A stretch of DNA of 64,000 nucleotides from Helichrysum umbraculigerum (Eukaryota > Streptophyta > Magnoliopsida > Asterales > Asteraceae), in contig CATIUR010000006.1 in assembly GCA_949592205.1 (NCBI GenBank), forward strand, positions 63,980,001 to 64,044,000. Direction: 5' to 3'. The position numbers and the translations under genes are program-made. The notes beneath the pieces are model-generated. The model did not search any database. It was given only the letters and a program-made list of their open reading frames with translations, and had not been told where the DNA came from. Positions 1 to 13,048 of this stretch are shown here, piece after piece (positions within the stretch are counted from its first letter, which is position 1; each line of letters begins with the position of its first letter).

Positions 1-2397
1 GCTTATCCTGTATGCCATTCCTACTGTTGATGAGCACCTGAGAATACAACACTAAAAAGGTCAGCTATAAAGCTGGTGAATCTCACAGGTTTAACATGAA
101 CATTGATGTGATCAATATGATTATCTGACGATAATAAAATGTTATAAATGAACAATGATTTAAGCAATTTACTCAAACAATGATTTTTAACCAAATAAGG
201 TCACTAAACAATGATTTAAACCAACGCAGGTTTTTGAACAACATGAAATTTAACAAAGGTGAAACCAACGCAGGTTTCGTAACATTGAACAAACCAATGC
301 AGGTTTTTGAACAATGTTCTATTATGATTTTGCATTGCACTAAGCTATGGTTCAAGGCCTAACCCGATTTTCTGCCTCCCGAACGGTGTCAACACCCATA
401 ACAATTACTAAAATGCCCGTTTTTAACTTGGTTGTAGCTAGCAACCCGGACGGGGACGTCACTCCCATGATAGATCTATCTTTTAGCAACCGCGCCTTAT
501 TAAGTTAATGAACCATACATGATGAGGACTTTCCCGAATTAAAACACTTGTGCAATACTCGAACAAGGAAAAATCAAGACCAAATAATGGTAGCCAAACA
601 ATGTAACTAATATAGTTAACTGAATTAAATAATCATTTAATTCCATGAGTTAATAATCAAAATTAACTAATCAAATAACATATGATCACGAAAACAAATA
701 AGCATTGTATCTCACCCCAATATTTAAAAACAGTAAAAATGGGGCTGTGAGACTCACCTGGTGAGCTAAACGCGTGCGAGTGCTAGCAAAGCCTAAGCCC
801 AATGTATTCTTAGTTGATAATCCCCTATTACCCTAAACGTTAGAGATTATACGTATAAGTAGTTGGCCCATGCCAAAACATGTTATTCGTTTTCATTTAA
901 GTGTCGAGATCATGAATCGTTAATAGTAAATGTCATAAACTTCATTTTTGTTTTTGTTTCGTAATAAAACATTTAAACATTCGTTTCGAGCCAAATCTAA
1001 CGTTTTATATTTTTGGTTCACGTTTTTCGTACCGAGGCTCGTATTCGGTTGACTTGGTCAAACGTGTTCGGTTTGACCCGAAACTTTTAGGAACACCTTA
1101 AATATGTTTATAGAGCTCGGGAAAATTGTCGTTATGTTTTATAGTTGACTCGAAAGTATCGTTATATAAAATGTATCAAATCAGTCCCGTAGCTCAGTTT
1201 TCGGTTTAGTCGGTTTGCTTCGCCATTTATTTTGGCTCGTTTCTGTTCCGATTTGGGTTCCGCAAAAATTACCGCATATTCTATTAGGTCTCTAGTACTT
1301 TACTTAATTTTACCAAGAACCATGGAAGTCTCTAAGTTAGTTAAATAAAATCGAGAAGGTGTCGGGTCTAAAATCCGGCCAAAAACAGTAACAGTCGTAC
1401 AAATCGCATTTTCTGTAAAAATGGGTGTATTTCTGGAGAAAGTGTAAAACATGAAAGTTGTAGTCCTCTTTCATACGAAAATTTCGGTATGTGGTTCGTT
1501 GTCTAATTCAAAGTACACGATTTTATATGATTTAATTCGTGGACTGTTTTTCAGGAACCGAAATCAGAAATTACATAAGTGTGTAAAACGAGTTTTGATC
1601 ATTATTTTGGACATTTTTGAGTTGAGTGAGCTTATAAACATGATAATAAACTTAATCCAAGATAATCTACTGGAAAATTTAGAAATTATACCAAAGAAAA
1701 CGTGATATAGAGCCGAGATGAGTGAGACGAGTTCGGTTTTGCTTCCTCTTCGTTTCCTTCCTTTTCCTTTGGTTTTTCTTCAAACTTTTGTGCTAGATTT
1801 AAAGTAGTTTGTTAGGTTGATGATGGATGATGATGGTGGTTGAGAGAATGCCGTGAGAAAGAGAGAAAAGAGATTGATGATTATGAATGAGAATGTGTTT
1901 TGGTTGCTTAAGTCAAGTGAATGGGGGACAAGATCCACAAACAAGGGGAGGGAATTAGGGAGCTGAATTTCAGTTGGAGTGGGGCCCAAGGGGTGTGGGT
2001 TTTGTCAATTTTTGTTCCTCTAATTTTACGCTCCGTGCGGTGCTCGTTTCCCCGGTCGTTTCGTCGCCCGTTTAAACGTTAAACGTTTTATATTATACGT
2101 TTAGTTACCGATTTAAAACTCGATATTTTTGGTAAAAGTTTTACTCCAAAATAATATGTTTCATGATACAAAATATTGGTTGGTTCCATTTGATTGTCGG
2201 TTGAAGTTTTTGCATTTGTTTGATTCGGTTAACGTTTCAAATAAACGTATATTTTTGTTTTATATTATCAACATAATATAAATAACGTTATTAAATAATT
2301 TCGTATTATTTAATAATTGTTTCACCAACGTCCGTATTTTGATTTGTGTGTTCTTTCAGATTGATTTATCATGTGATTATTAAATAATCATTTAATG

Positions 2398-2454
<57 letters not shown>

Positions 2455-2548
2455 ATATCCGAATACTTTCGTTTTAACACGTACCGAGTACGAATAATTA
2501 AATTTTAAATTGGGACCCAATTTTGGGTTATTTTGACCAGGTGTCACA
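1..2548 (-). mobile_element. 3' LTR (left-truncated) of LARD-like LTR retrotransposon
   Basis: The segment repeats almost base for base at 5276-7847. It ends in GTGTCACA at 2548, the same terminus as the other copy. The missing left end (about 270 bases by comparison) lies outside the window. Copies differ by about ten substitutions seen by eye, a 10-bp indel near 1815-1830 and the length of an AT run. The element reads on the minus strand, because the primer-binding site and polypurine tract both point that way. No real coding sequence is seen; the short open frames shared by both copies are simply duplicated with the LTR. Confidence 0.9.
2398..2455. repeat. (TA)n microsatellite in LTR
   Basis: A nearly pure TA run with one interruption near its right end. 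The equivalent site in the other LTR (7663-7752) is about 34 bases longer, so the tract changed length after insertion of the element. Confidence 0.95.
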
Positions 2549-2560
2549 TTCTCCCCTTGT
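2549..2560 (-). promoter_or_regulatory. Polypurine tract of LARD-like element
   Basis: On the minus strand the sequence abutting the 3' LTR is ACAAGGGGAGAA. This is a purine run at the place where plus-strand DNA synthesis is primed in LTR retrotransposons. It fixes the element's orientation together with the primer-binding site at 4989-5001. Confidence 0.8.
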
Positions 2561-4550
2561 TAGGAGAATTTCGTCCCGAAATTCATTTGTAACTTATGCT
2601 CGCGTGTTACTAAGGCCGACTATGTGTTATGTCTAATACTAAGACATCCAATTTATCCATGTCCCCTCCCCTTGTTAGGCTTTGACCTACCGATTACTTA
2701 AGAAACAGAGAGGTCCGAATTCTACCCGACCGTTATGTCAACATGACCAGGTCGTCCCGTATTAGCGAGTATTACTTTGTTTTGGATGACTAATCCATCG
2801 AATTCAGTGAGTCCTTACGTGTTCTTAGAGTTTAGAGTAACTACCGATCTATTATTCCGAACTAAACTCTACTGATCATTTAGGAGAATTGATAGTAAGA
2901 TTTCCGATATTCACACGACCATTGTCTTCACGACAGGGTTGGTCTGTGTTGCTGAGGTTAACAATGAATTGAACTTATAGTTCACCGAACTTTGTAAATC
3001 TTACTGTCTCCTACCATACAACATGCATAACCTAGACCCTATCAGTCTCATATGGAAACGAGATAGTTTAGCACGAATTTGTTTTATATGAGATGTTACC
3101 CAAAGCTTAGTTTAACGTGGAAGGTTATCCAAAATTTAGTTTAACGTGGGATGTTACCCACGATATAAAGATTTAACTGGAACGTCTTCCGGTACAAAAC
3201 ATCGTAGGATGTGTTATTCCTATACATATGTGCTAAACCTCGTCTCGCATAGAAACTTTTAGAAACTAAGCTATTGCTTTTCCCTAATTCTATCGAGCAC
3301 TCAGAATCTAGGGAAATCATAAAGTACACCAAACAAGTATTATTTATCCGATCATGTGTGTATCTCGATGTCTATCAGTGATGATACCCAAGTTCACAAT
3401 CTCAATGATGGATGTAATTATGTATTACAGTGCTTAATCCGAATAACCACCATTTGCAAAACCGACTGTACCCCTACTGTATATGGCAAGTAACAATTTA
3501 GATTCAATAAAGTAAGAAATCACAAGGATAGTTAGGCCGTCTAAGAATGAGAACACCCGCGTCCTCACTCAAGTTTTGGTAAATTGTCTTACAGGAGCAA
3601 AGATGTCATTGTATACTGAGAAATTTTGTTGACCATTTGGAGTTTGAGATTTTTATAAAGTTGGGTGCTATAAACAAGTTTACACGGTTTTGAAACTTTG
3701 AGATTCTCGAAATTTTTTTTTTTTTTTATATACATTCGTTAGAAAAACTATGATGGCGAAAATCTGTTGAAAATTCGAAGTCCATTGAAAACTTGAATCG
3801 ATAAAAGCTCGGTTGAAACTCTTGTTGGCAAAAAGACCTTAAAAATTTTGTTTGCAAAATTTCTTAAGAAGAAGTCTAGTTTGAATTTCTTCCATTTGTT
3901 AACAGTTTGGGATTACTCAAAATATGTTGGAATTTGTATCATTCGCAAAACGTTGAAAATTACCCATTTACTGAAAATTTGCTGAAAACCTGATCTTTGA
4001 AACGTGTTAGAGTTTTGCTTCGTCAAAATGTATGAAAGTATCCTTTAACGAGTAGGTTCAGAAGATTACAGGAGTTAAAGTTTGATAAGAAAATATTTTA
4101 ATCTGTTTGGGGAATACTAATCCCAAATGAGCAATAAGACAAGTGAACTATGATTTTTCAAAAATTGATGTGCTGACTATGATGTCGAAACTTTTCTAAC
4201 TCTACCGGGGTAAGTCTACATTGAAAAGATGACCCTCTAAAACTAGGGTGCATACCGGTACTATTTTCCTGATTCAATCCACTTACAACCGGTAAGTCCT
4301 ATAGTGTATTTGGTTACCTTAAACGATTTAGTCTCTAATAGTGGTTTAAACTGGGTAAACACGAAACCTAAATCAACATCCGAACGGTGACTGTTTCCGA
4401 GTATCCGAGGCCTACAATTATACATACAATAACCTATAGTATATCCTGTGTCCGAGGCCTATTAACATGTATACCAGGTATATTTCCAATTACCCGAGTT
4501 TTATATATTATATATATATACCGATCATATTACTGAATTATATCTCCAAA

Positions 4551-4640
4551 GTGTTAACCGAATTAGATCACCTAAGTGTTAACCAAACAAGATCATTTAC
4601 GTGATAACCGAACCAAAATTATCTAAGTGATAACAGATCA
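4551..4640. repeat. Short tandem repeat, ~25-bp unit, about 4 units
   Basis: The words GTGTTAACCGAA, GTGTTAACCAAA, GTGATAACCGAA and GTGATAACAGAT recur at about 25-base spacing, separated by 'gatca'-type sequence. It lies just inside the primer-binding site of the LARD-like element and has no visible coding role. Confidence 0.6.
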
Positions 4641-4988
4641 ATATGTATATCAAGTATTTTATCCAACAGTGATGGCCTACTCATATATATATAGCCAATT
4701 TGTATATGTATATACCATATATACGTACATATATCCACCTAGTTGTGTCTAGCACAAAACAATTATGAGTCCCGGTTCTCTCGTAATCAGAGTCTACTAA
4801 TGCATTCCTTTTCAATATAATCCCTTTCAGATCTTACATCATCTTTGTTTAATTGTACATAGTTAGCTACGCTATGTTAAATTAAACTCGTATGATGTAA
4901 TCTCTGAACCAGTTATACCTAATGAGGAATACTGCCTAACGGTCATAGTCTAGGCCCACTACATGCAACCTAGTTCACTATAACCTTA

Positions 4989-5001
4989 GGCTCTGATACC
5001 A
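4989..5001 (-). promoter_or_regulatory. Primer-binding site (initiator tRNA-Met type)
   Basis: The minus strand reads TGGTATCAGAGCC, the usual sequence complementary to the 3' end of plant initiator tRNA-Met. It is three bases from the LTR boundary at 5005, where minus-strand DNA synthesis is primed. The same motif sits beside the chromovirus LTR at 40660-40671. Confidence 0.92.
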
Positions 5002-5004
5002 ATC

Positions 5005-7662
5005 TGTGACACCCCCAATTTCGGGTTGCGGAAGCGGTCGGGTCGGGGCATCACTAATCAAATATCAAAACACCAAGATTACAACAAACGACTCTAAATG
5101 AGACGTTTTGAAAATACATAACATTTCAAAAGTAATACAAGTTTTAGTTCATAAGTTTACAATATCAATGAGTTCGCAAAATGATTTCAGAAGATTTTAA
5201 CACATAATCATTATACAAAATATAATGCAAGAAAATCTTCATGTCTAAATGGATGCATGCGACTCGTGATAGTTAGCTTATCCCGTATGCCATTCCTACT
5301 GTTGATGAGCACCTGAGAATACAACACTAAAAAGGTCAGCTATAAAGCTGGTGAATCTCACAGGTTTAACATGAACATTGATGTGATCAATATGATTATC
5401 TGACGATAATAAAATGTTATAAATGAACAATGATTTAAGCAATTTACTCAAACAATGATTTTTAACCAAATAAGGTCACTAAACAATGATTTAAACCAAC
5501 GCAGGTTTTTGAACAACATGAAATTTAACAAAGGTGAAACCAACGCAGGTTTCGTAACATTGAACAAACCAATGCAGATTTTTGAACAATGTTCTATTAT
5601 GGTTTTGCATTGCACTAAGCTATGGTTCAAGGCCTAACCCGATTTTCTGCCTCCCGAACGGTGTCAACACCCATAACAATTACTAAAATGCCCGTTTTTA
5701 ACTTGGTTGTAGCTAGCAACCCGGACGGGGACGTCACTCCCATGATAGATCTATCTTTTAGCAACCGCGCCTTATTAAGTTAATGAACCATACATGATGA
5801 GGACTTTCCCGAATTAAAACACTTGTGCAATACTCGAACAAGGAAAAATCAAGACCAAATAATGGTAGCCAAACAATGTAACTAATATAGTTAACTGAAT
5901 TAAATAATCATTTAATTCCATGAGTTAATAATCAAAATTAACTAATCAAATAACATATGATCACGAAAACAAATAAGCATTGTATCTCACCCCAATATTT
6001 AAAAACAGTAAAAATGGGGCTGTGAGACTCACCTGGTGAGCTAAACGCGTGCGAGTGCTAGCAAAGCCTAAGCCCAATGTATTCTTAGTTGATAATCCCC
6101 TATTACCCTAAACGTTAGAGATTATACGTATAAGTAGTTGGCCCATGCCAAAACATGTTATTCGTTTTCATTTAAGTGTCGAGATCATGAATCGTTAATA
6201 GTAAATGTCATAAACTTCATTTTTGTTTTTGTTTCGTAATAAAACATTTAAACATTCGTTTCGAGCCAAATCTAACGTTTTATATTTTTGGTTCACGTTT
6301 TTCGTACCGAGGCCCGTATTCGGTTGACTTGGTCAAACGTGTTCGGTTTGACCCGAAACTTTTAGGAACACCTTAAATATGTTTATAGAGCTCGGGAAAA
6401 TTGTCGTTATGTTTTATAGTTGACTCGAAAGTATCGTTATATAAAATGTATCAAATCAGTCTCGTAGCTCAGTTTTCGGTTTAGTCGGTTTGCTTCGCCA
6501 TTTATTTTGGCTCGTTTCTGTTCCAATTTGGGTTCCGCAAAAATTACCGCATATTCTATTAGGTCTCTAGTAGTTTACTTAATTTTACCAAGAACCATGG
6601 AAGTCTCTAAGTTAGTTAAATAAAATCGAGAAGGTGTCGGGTCTAAAATCCGGCCAAAAACAGTAACAGTCGTACAAATCGCATTTTCTGTAAAAATGGG
6701 TGTATTTCTGGAGAAAGTGTAAAACATGAAAGTTGTAGTCCTCTTTCATACGAAAATTTCGGTATGTGGTTCGTTGTCTAATTCAAAGTACACGATTTTA
6801 TATGATTTAATTCGTGGACTGTTTTTCAGGAACCGAAATCAGAAATTACATAAGTGTGTAAAACGAGTTTTGATCATTATTTTGGACATTTTTGAGTTGA
6901 GTGAGCTTATAAACATGATAATAAACTTAATCCAAGATAATCTACTGGAAAATTTAGAAATTATACCAAAGAAAACGTGATATAGAGCCGAGATGAGTGA
7001 GACGAGTTCGGTTTTGCTTCCTCTTCGTTTCCTTCCTTTTCCTTTGGTTTTTCTTCAAACTTTTGTGCTAGATTTAAAGTAGTTTGTGAGGTTGATGATG
7101 GTGGTTGAGAGAATGCCGTGAGAAAGAGAGAAAAGAGATTGATGATTATGAATGAGAATGTGTTTTGGTTGCTTAAGTCAAGTGAATGGGGGACAAGATC
7201 CACAAACAAGGGGAGGGAATTAGGGAGCTGAATTTCAGTTGGAGTGGGGCCCAAGGGGTGTGGGTTTTGTCAATTTTTGTTCCCCTAATTTTACGCTCCG
7301 TGCGGTGCTCGTTTCCCCGGTCGTTTCGTCGCCCGTTTAAACGTTAAACGTTTTATATTATACGTTTAGTTACCGATTTAAAACTCGATATTTTTGGTAA
7401 AAGTTTTACTCCAAAATAATATGTTTCATGATACAAAATATTGATTGGTTCCATTTGATTGTCGGTTGAAGTTTTTGCATTTGTTTGATTCGGTTAACGT
7501 TTCAAATAAACGTATATTTTTGTTTTATATTATCAACATAATATAAATAACGTTATTAAATAATTTCGTATTATTTAATAATTGTTTCACCAACGTCCGT
7601 ATTTTGATTTGTGTGTTCTTTCAGATTGATTTATCATGTGATTATTAAATAATCATTTAATG

Positions 7663-7753
<91 letters not shown>

Positions 7754-7847
7754 ATATCCGAATACTTTCGTTTTAATACGTACCGAGTACGAATAATTAA
7801 ATTTTAAATTGGGACCCAATTTTGGGTTATTTTGACCAGGTGTCACA
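5005..7847 (-). mobile_element. 5' LTR of LARD-like LTR retrotransposon
   Basis: A complete LTR of 2843 bases. In plus-strand reading it starts TGTGACACCCCC and ends CCAGGTGTCACA, the TG...CA ends expected of an LTR. The left edge abuts a primer-binding site. The flanking five bases on the right are TATAG, so the other target-site copy should lie left of the window. The terminal 100 bases resemble the solo LTR at 60241 and, more weakly, the chromovirus LTR at 40675, which suggests a Ty3/gypsy origin. Confidence 0.92.
7663..7752. repeat. (TA)n microsatellite in LTR
   Basis: A TA dinucleotide run with a single TTTA interruption near the right end. It is the expanded counterpart of the tract at 2398-2455. 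Confidence 0.95.
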
Positions 7848-7891
7848 TATAGGCTTTTAAGTTTATACATTGATGCACGGGTTGCTCGCAA

Positions 7892-8728
7892 TAGAGATGA
7901 GCAAAGACTGATTAAAATCAGTTTTCAGTGTAGTTCAATGGCCCGAGAGTCTAGTTTCGAACCAATTTCACTCCATTCCAATTTTTTCCCTCTCCGACTG
8001 ATCTATTCTATGGCCAAAAACTTCAAAAATTTAATCACGTAAATCATATTTTAACTTTATAGTACATGAAGTGTTTTAATGCTAAATTGTAAAACATAAA
8101 GAAAATGATGATGAATATATATGAATGGCTTCGAGCCAAATATATAAAGTTCGAACTTAACTCATTTGACATTTACAAGCTCGGTCGAGTTTGGCATGTT
8201 TATAATAATATATGATTTATTTTATTATTATATAAATAAATTTTAATGTATATATACGATAGAATCAATTAGGATCATGACCTTGTGCGAGCTCGACATA
8301 AGAAGCTTGATTGAGCTCAAACTCATTTAAGCTCTACTTAAGTTGAGCTTTTCACGAGTCGAGCTCGAGCAACTCAGGAGTAGCTACCCTCATTTACACC
8401 TCTACAAATACATAAGTGCATATAATTATAAGATTAGATTAGAAAACTTCAAATTTCTACAAAATTAATTTAGGAATGATTTTGGTCTTTCACCAATTTT
8501 GGACTGATTTCAGTCTTTTTAAGATCGATTTCAGTTTTTAACCAGTTTTGGACTTAAATCAGTTTCGGCCTGGACTTATTTAAGTCTAGTTGTTAACCGG
8601 TCTTTCGACTAAAAGTAAGACTGCTGAGCATAATTATGACCGGTCTTTTTTCGGTCCACCTTTTTTAAGACTGGTTTCAGTCCGGTTCAAAACTAATTAC
8701 ACTTATTGGACTGTTTTATTCGTCTCTA
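7892..8728. mobile_element. hAT-like non-autonomous element rich in AGTC/AAATCAG words
   Basis: It begins TAGAGATGAGCAAAGACTG and its right end reversed reads TAGAGACGAATAAAACAGTC, so the termini are inverted. It is flanked by GCTCGCAA on the left and GCTCACAA on the right, an 8-base target duplication with one mismatch, as in hAT transposons. The interior repeats 'gactgatttcagtc'-like words. A fragment of a second element rich in GAGCTCG sits inside it at about 8280-8405, ending at a typical CACCTCTA terminus. No transposase is present. Confidence 0.7.
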
Positions 8729-8865
8729 GCTCACAACATCAAACTGTACGGATAATTTTCTTATTTATTAGAATTAAAACAAAATTAATTTAAAATTAAA
8801 AAAACAGAATAAATTATAAATTATATTTTTATTCCCTTTTACATTACTTTTCTTATTTAAATATC

Positions 8866-8942
8866 AGGAGCTGAAAATCGACCAGTGTTCTCCTTTGCCC
8901 AGCTGCCCTCACTCCTCATTATCAATTTCTGCTCGTTCGTCT
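8866..8942 (+). other. 5' untranslated exon of the PWWP gene
   Basis: The 3' edge is set by the donor GTAAGT at 8943 and the acceptor AG at 9625-9626. The 5' edge is a guess, since no clear TATA box is seen. A leader intron of 684 bases is common in plant chromatin genes. Confidence 0.5.
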
Positions 8943-9632
8943 GTAAGTCAAAATTTCCTTGCTTTATTATGCTTTTCAAAATTGATTATTCATCGGTACT
9001 TCTGAGTAAATTAGGGCACATTTTGCGTGCTTGATGAATGTACTAAATAAAATGTTTGATTCGAACACAAATTGCTCATCTGCAACTTCCTCGAATCACA
9101 TATTTTGGTTCTAACGGAATATATGAGCTAAAAAACCTAATTACTTCAGTACCTTATAATGTGAGTATATTATGTTAAAAGCTGTGTGCTAAATGTATCA
9201 TAAGATTTCATCATCATTTTTCGAAGTTTCTTAAGAAAATGTAATTTTAGGGCTAAAATGAGGGTTGTGACTTGTGAATCCTTATTAAAGTTTTTTATTT
9301 TTTTTAGAAAATTAGAAAACTTAACATTTCAGCCTCTTAGCCTAGCTGTTTATATGATAATACGGACTTGTTTATGGAAAGTTAATTATATTTATGAATC
9401 CTACACACAAGTAAAATACAACAAATCTAAATTAAGATTAATGAGGGAAATTTATGATCCGATATAACATTGCATGACACGAATTGTAACATTTGCAGAG
9501 TTTTCTTTACATCTTAGAAGAAAATTTTGTTCATTTCGTTATTTATATAGAAATAATGACCGTCTTCTTGAACTTCAACTCGTATTCTAACATGCTTTAT
9601 TGATGGATTGAAATTTTTAAAGTGCAGTGATA

Positions 9633-12345
9633 ATGGGAGGTGTAACAGGCGAAACCAATGGAAGTGTGTTTGAGAAGGAAACTGTAAATGGTCAACTAAG
9701 CAAGGAGGTTGTCTTAGGGGAGATACTATGGGTGAAGCTACGTGAAGCTTCATGGTGGCCTGCACAGGTTTGTGAAATTGTGAAACACAAGCTTGAAGTT
9801 AAAAATAGTTTATTGACCTTATAGGTCAAAATGCGTTTTCTTTTGTTTCAGGTCGTTGATGAGAATTCAGTAAGTTCAGCCAATAAACCTAGCAGTAAAA
9901 GATCAAGCAGTGATGTTCTTGTTCGGTTGTATGGAAGTTATATATTGTGAGTCGTCCTGCTTTATATTTTATACTCTTTTCGTTTTCATTTATTTTGCAT
10001 TTTGTATTGGTGTGACTTGTTCCTTTGTATCTACAGCAAGTATGTAGACGCTCATGGTTCTTGTGCTGAGTTTAAGAAAGTAAGTAAACATCTTATGGAC
10101 CTTTAGACCTTAGTGTTGTCTTCTGGTTCAATTGTTGCTTGTGGTGAACTCATTGAGTTTTATGGAACTTACAGATCCAAATAGAAAACAATTTCAATTA
10201 CAATGACATTTTGAGGAAATCTCTGGAGCAGGTATATATTTATTCTAGTACTTTGTCATTTTTAAGACTTCGTGTACTTGGGTTCTTTGCTCATATTTGG
10301 ATGTGCTTTAGGATCTTCCTAGCTTGAAATCTAGCAAATCAAAGAAGCGACAACAGTCTAAATCCAGAGGTTAGACTTTCACCAAGTACCCAAATCTATT
10401 AAGTATTCATATGTATCTTTTATCACTTTTATGTCTATAGTCTATGGTACTAGAACAATACACTCGTATGAATATTTGCCTTTCCTTACATTTCACATCT
10501 CCCAAATCTTTTTCCATGTGTAAGCCATTGAGGCAGCTCTGTAGCTACGCTCTTATTAAAATTTGTTAACTCGAATGCGACATTAGGGAAAGTTCAACTC
10601 ATTTGATGTTTATATATGAGCCGATGCATATCCTCATTTGCATTAGACATATTAACGATTTAACTGTCAATAAGCAAGATATGCGTCTTATACCTAAGTG
10701 GAAAGGAATTTTTATAGTAATATAACTCATATATCATATATAGTAGCTGATGCAAAGTTGAAACCAAAGTTACTGAAATCTACAAGAGACTGCACAATTT
10801 TAAGTTTAGGACATTAACAGTTAGCATTTCTATATGAAAATGATAATCCAATATGAGATGATCTGTACACCATACGAATTACATCCCGAACCACAGGGTA
10901 CAGTGGCACAGTATCAACACACAACAGTATCTGTAGTGAGCAAAGTAATATGTGTGGTGTACAAATCACCTCCCATTGTGAATACAAATGAAAATAACAC
11001 AAATGCTATAAATCCAGTCATATGACCTCATCAAATCATCTGCCGAAGAAACCTCATTAGATCGTAATGTGCTGTATCACACTATTGTCCAAGAGGTCTT
11101 CAGTTAGTCATGTGCTTATTCGTTATCCTTTAAATTGCATTATTCATTATGACATGCCACGTAATGACATTTTTAGGTCTCGTAATGTGCTGCTATTACA
11201 GTACAGATTACGAAGTAGATATGCATCTTGACTTCTATGGCCATTCTTGCGTCTTTGACTTTCTTTTTGAAAATGAAATGATTTTCTTTTTATCTTGGAA
11301 GTTAGATATCTTTATTATGGCAGACAAAAACATTTTGGACAATAAGTGAATATAGTGGAGGATGTACTGATGACGTGTTCTACTTATCTCGCAGGATCAA
11401 AGGATGTATCAGATAAGTCCCAGGTAATTGATTTAGCGGTTATTGTCTGATCATAATGCACCATGGTTGAATTGTAATTTAATTTTCTGAAGTTCAAGTT
11501 GTTTGGCAATGGGACCTCTGTAATTCTTGCTGTTATTTATCTCATCCTTGCACGACTATGTTTCCAGACAAAGGTTTCAAGCAAAAAGCAGAAGCAAGGA
11601 AAAGCAAAAACTGCTGATTCTCATCCTCAAACTCCAAACAGGGTCCACCATGGCACTGAGCCATCTACTCCAAACAATGTGAGTGACTTCTATTTCTCAT
11701 TTCACTTGGTAAAGAAATGAAATCTCGGTCTTTGAAATATTGCAAATCTAGAGGCGGCAATCTCGACTCATATTTTATGAGTGGGTCGATTCTTATGGGT
11801 CAAAGGGTAAAATAATAGATTAAAAGATAACATCATAATTATTTAAAATGAAATTGGGTCAATTGGGTCAAATGTTGCCTAAAGTATATATTTAATGCAC
11901 AAGTCCTCTTACTACGTATCTAAACCATCTATTCTGTGTCACAAAGGTCTCTTATGATATGAATCCGATTATTATGGAGATTATCAGGGTACCTGAATTT
12001 GAGTTGATACACGTTAAAAATATTTTGAACTTTTAAGTTTCTAAGAAATAACAACATTGCACACACAAGTTTTCAAAGAGACTCAAACTCGTAACTTATA
12101 GCGGGTGTCTTGATTAGATAAAGAAGAAAAGACATAGTAACTCGTGGTACGTAGCTATATATATAGATGTTTGATTCGAGACAGTATAGAGTGGCTCTAA
12201 ATATTATGTTCTTTTTTTGAACTCTCTGCAGGCAACTTCGAGAACTGTAGAATTAAGTGCTCGTCGAATGAAGGTGATGCAAAATCTTGGTTTAGTTGCT
12301 CCCTCAGGGTCACCCTTCCCTCGTAGCCCAACTTTGTTGAAATAA
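9633..12345 (+). CDS. PWWP-domain small nuclear protein (8 coding exons, 213 aa)
   Basis: Coding exons are 9633-9767, 9852-9946, 10037-10079, 10175-10231, 10312-10369, 11395-11423, 11568-11678 and 12232-12345. All introns are GT/AG and the frame is kept throughout. An untranslated first exon ends at 8942 (donor GTAAGT) and joins at 9627, six bases before the ATG. Residues about 28-100 form a PWWP domain: ILWVKLREASWWPAQVVDE, then DVLVRLYGSYIFKYVD. PWWP domains bind methylated histone tails and DNA, so a chromatin-reader role is likely. After it comes a lysine/serine-rich stretch (KSSKSKKRQQSKSR; SSKKQKQGKAK), a probable nuclear signal. The C-terminus SARRMKVMQNLGLVAPSG looks conserved in type but I cannot name its function. 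Intron 6 (10370-11394) is 1025 bases with nothing recognised in it. No close family name is claimed. Confidence 0.85.
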
Positions 12346-13048
12346 CTCCTCATCATCTTGGATTCAATATCCCATTCTCTACTAACCTTTTGATTGGTCC
12401 AACTCCTTTTTGATAACTAAAAATGATGATTGCCAATGAATGATATCAGATGTAGAAGTCTAATAGATGGTTGGCAATTAAGGTGAATCGTGTAGTGGCT
12501 TTAAGGCAAGCTTTTTTCTTCTAAACTAGTCTTGTTAAGTATTTAGTTATTAGTTAAAAAAAAAAACTATTAGTATGTGTTTAGAGAGTGAATCAGTTCA
12601 CTTAATTTAAATCTTTTTATTCAAGTATCAATTTATTCTCAGAAGACAATTTGGAAATTCTTGGCTATGAATGATGATGACCAGTTTTACTGTTAATTAG
12701 TCAACTAATAATTATTAAGGTCATTTTCTGCTAGTCTCGATCAAGAAAATTTTTAAAGCAACCAAATGTTTGGTTGAATTAATAAGATTAGAATAAGAAA
12801 ATATCTTAATTATATTCTCCGCATTCGCCAGCTTGTTCACAATTTAGAATTCGTACTTGCATGGTATATACAAACCTCGCGTATATACATATAGCCTCTC
12901 ACGAGACTTGAACCTATAATATTATAATTGAAGTAATTTTGATTTGTCATTTATACGTTAACAATTTCTTGTACAATTATAATATTTAATCCCATTCTTA
13001 TGTGATATGATTTGTAAAAATAATAAAATTCGACTACAATAACTTAAA
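12346..13048. other. 3' flank of PWWP gene and intergenic DNA
   Basis: AT-rich sequence with an A10 run near 12556. The gene's untranslated end probably lies in the first 200-300 bases. I see no further gene or repeat structure. Confidence 0.5.

Larger units (their letters stand above)
2549..5004 (-). mobile_element. Non-coding internal domain of LARD-like element
   Basis: About 2.46 kb lies between the two LTRs. I find no gag, protease, reverse transcriptase or integrase motif on either strand; the longest open frame is about 63 codons. Large LTRs with a non-coding interior fit the LARD class (large retrotransposon derivatives), which must borrow proteins from a related autonomous element. 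It holds a short A tract near 3714-3728 in minus sense and small local repeats. Confidence 0.8.

Noticed and set aside
1451..1705. An 84-codon open frame conserved in both LARD LTRs (also at 6726-6980)
   Set aside because: The LTRs are nearly identical throughout, so conservation of this frame carries no extra information. No domain or codon signal is seen.
7634..7891. Open frame of Tyr/Ile repeats on the minus strand
   Set aside because: It is a translation of the TA microsatellite.
11499..11720. A 73-codon frame as a separate gene
   Set aside because: It is exon 8 of the PWWP gene plus flanking intron read through.
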